Shown in pieces: positions 13,150 through 14,378 of a stretch of DNA of 14,378 nt (position 1 is the stretch's first letter; the number at the start of each line of letters is the position of its first letter). The stretch lies in the NCBI GenBank assembly GCA_002413145.1, contig DHWK01000001.1:5520-19897 (forward strand), given 5' to 3'. The notes beneath the pieces were generated by a model. It was not told the DNA's origin and ran no database searches. It saw only the letters and a program-made list of their open reading frames with translations. The DNA comes from a bacterium UBP12_UBA5184 (lineage in GTDB: Bacteria > Vulcanimicrobiota > Vulcanimicrobiia > Vulcanimicrobiales > Vulcanimicrobiaceae). The position numbers and the translations under genes are program-made.

Positions 13150-14378
13150 TTGGACCTCCCGGCGCATCACGAGAATACCGAAGCGCTGCGCAAGCGGCGC
13201 GCGCAAGCATTAGAGCCGGCCGGCACCGGCAGCAACGAGCGCCAGCACAAGCGCGGCAAGCGCACGGCGCGCGAACGGATCGAAGCGCTCGTCGACGGCG
13301 ACTCGTTTGTCGAACTCGACATGTTCGCGGTGCATCGCAGCTCGGCTTTCGGCTTAGACGAACGAGAATTTCTCGGCGACGGCGTCGTCACCGGCCGCGC
13401 GGCAATCGATGGTCGGCAAGTCTTTCTTTTCTCGCAAGACTTCACGGTCCTCGGCGGGTCTCTCGGCGAAGTCTTCGCCGAGAAGATCTGCAAGGTGATG
13501 GACCTGGCCCTGCGCACCGGTTCGCCGATGATCGGCATCAACGACTCCGGCGGCGCGCGCATCCAAGAGGGCGTCGTGAGTCTGGGCGGCTACGCCGAGA
13601 TTTTTTGGCGCAACGTGCAGGCCAGCGGCGTGATCCCGCAGTTGAGTTTGATAGCGGGGCCTTGTGCCGGGGGCGCCGTCTACTCGCCGGCGATCACCGA
13701 CTTTACCATCATGGTCGAAGGCATCGCGCAGATGTTCATCACCGGCCCCGAGATCATCAAGACGGTCACCGGCGAAGAGGTCACCTTCGAGGAGCTGGGC
13801 GGCGCGATCACCCACGCGACCAAGAGCGGCGTCACCGACCTCGTCGCCGCCGACGAAGACGAGATGTGCGCGCAGACGCGCCGGCTGATCTCGTTCATAC
13901 CGCAGAATAATCTCGACGATCCGCCTCGTTACGCGCCCAATGATTCACCAGACCGGCTCTGCCCCGCGCTCGACGAACTCGTCCCCGACTCGCCCAACAA
14001 GCCCTACGACATCAAAGAAGCGATCTTGGCGGTCGTCGACGACGGCGATTTCTTCGAGCTGGCTGAACTGTACGCGCAGAACGTCGTGATCGGCTTCGGC
14101 CGGATCGAAGGCGGGACGGTCGGCATCGTCGCCAACCAGCCGAAGATGCTGGCCGGCGTGCTCGACATCGCCTCGTCGATCAAGGCGGCGCGGTTCGTGC
14201 GCTTTTGCGACGCCTTCAATATCCCGCTGCTCACCTTCGTCGACGTCCCCGGATTTTTGCCCGGCACCGCACAAGAGTATGGCGGGATCATCAAACACGG
14301 CGCGAAGTTGCTCTACGCCTTCGCCGAAGCGACCGTCCCGAAGATTACGGTGATCACGCGCAAGGCTTACGGCGGCGC
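13150..14378 (+). CDS. pccB: Acyl-CoA carboxylase carboxyltransferase (beta) subunit, propionyl/methylmalonyl-CoA type, 3' end missing
   Basis: Transfers CO2 from carboxybiotin to an acyl-CoA, typically propionyl-CoA to methylmalonyl-CoA. 409 codons are visible of about 515. Seen: KRTARERIEALVDGDSF (37-53), LGDGVVTGR (75-83), INDSGGARIQEGV (130-142), the first oxyanion-hole region, PCAGGAVYSPAITDF (171-185), and VPGFLPGTAQEYGGIIKHGA (366-385), the second. It starts at a TTG two bases after the DUF59 stop; no earlier plausible start in this frame was seen. The residue discriminating acetyl- from propionyl-CoA (Asp422 in Streptomyces PccB) falls at or past the cut end. The gene could be pccB or mmdA of a decarboxylase; the symbol is a family label. 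Confidence 0.94.
   Translation, partial: MDLPAHHENTEALRKRRAQALEPAGTGSNERQHKRGKRTARERIEALVDGDSFVELDMFAVHRSSAFGLDEREFLGDGVVTGRAAIDGRQVFLFSQDFTVLGGSLGEVFAEKICKVMDLALRTGSPMIGINDSGGARIQEGVVSLGGYAEIFWRNVQASGVIPQLSLIAGPCAGGAVYSPAITDFTIMVEGIAQMFITGPEIIKTVTGEEVTFEELGGAITHATKSGVTDLVAADEDEMCAQTRRLISFIPQNNLDDPPRYAPNDSPDRLCPALDELVPDSPNKPYDIKEAILAVVDDGDFFELAELYAQNVVIGFGRIEGGTVGIVANQPKMLAGVLDIASSIKAARFVRFCDAFNIPLLTFVDVPGFLPGTAQEYGGIIKHGAKLLYAFAEATVPKITVITRKAYGG

Overview
This is a GC-rich, densely packed bacterial chromosome segment with no sign of phage, plasmid or insertion sequence. Genes overlap by ATGA, GTGA or TGATG junctions, and two of them (livH and the carboxylase gene) appear to use TTG starts. 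A ClpC-type unfoldase, a Liv transporter, a form II CO-dehydrogenase-like enzyme and a RES-Xre module together suggest a soil or terrestrial chemo-organoheterotroph. Base usage and gene content feel like Ca. Eremiobacterota/Vulcanimicrobiota or a nearby terrabacterial phylum. That placement is a guess; no marker gene here settles it.

Layout: (1) 1-1736, minus: the first 578 codons of clpC, cut by the left edge. (2) 1987-2259, minus: a small ribbon-helix-helix-like protein, separated from clpC by 250 bases of unassigned DNA. (3) 2316-5825, plus: livH-livM-livG-livF, two permeases and two ATPases of a branched-chain amino acid type (HAAT) ABC importer, all translationally coupled, with no substrate-binding protein gene in view. 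(4) 5916-6804, minus: an Xre/DUF2384 antitoxin and a RES-domain toxin. The antitoxin has a clear sigma-70-type promoter 6 bases before its start codon, and the promoter's -35 box lies inside a 27-base inverted repeat. (5) 6882-10617, minus: coxS-coxL-coxM, a three-subunit molybdenum hydroxylase whose large subunit has the AYRGAGR motif of form II enzymes. (6) 10678-14378, plus: a divergent run of a short XdhC N-domain protein, XdhC, a CoxG-like SRPBCC protein, a MocA-like nucleotidyltransferase, a stand-alone DUF59/MIP18 protein and the start of an acyl-CoA carboxylase carboxyltransferase subunit, cut by the right edge.

Blocks 5 and 6 probably work together: coxSLM encodes the enzyme, while XdhC, the MocA-like protein and the CoxG-like protein are of families that supply, load or help assemble its molybdenum cofactor. 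The 60 bases between the two start codons must hold, or lie near, both promoters. The substrate is unknown. The active-site motif argues against classic (form I) CO oxidation. The adjacent importer and acyl-CoA carboxylase make an imported organic compound broken down to a CoA ester conceivable, but that is inference from position only.

The most distinctive local signals are the apparently leaderless antitoxin promoter with its overlapping dyad, the Walker A lysine-to-arginine change in LivF, and the cofactor-maturation cluster that includes a split XdhC and runs into a carboxylase gene.
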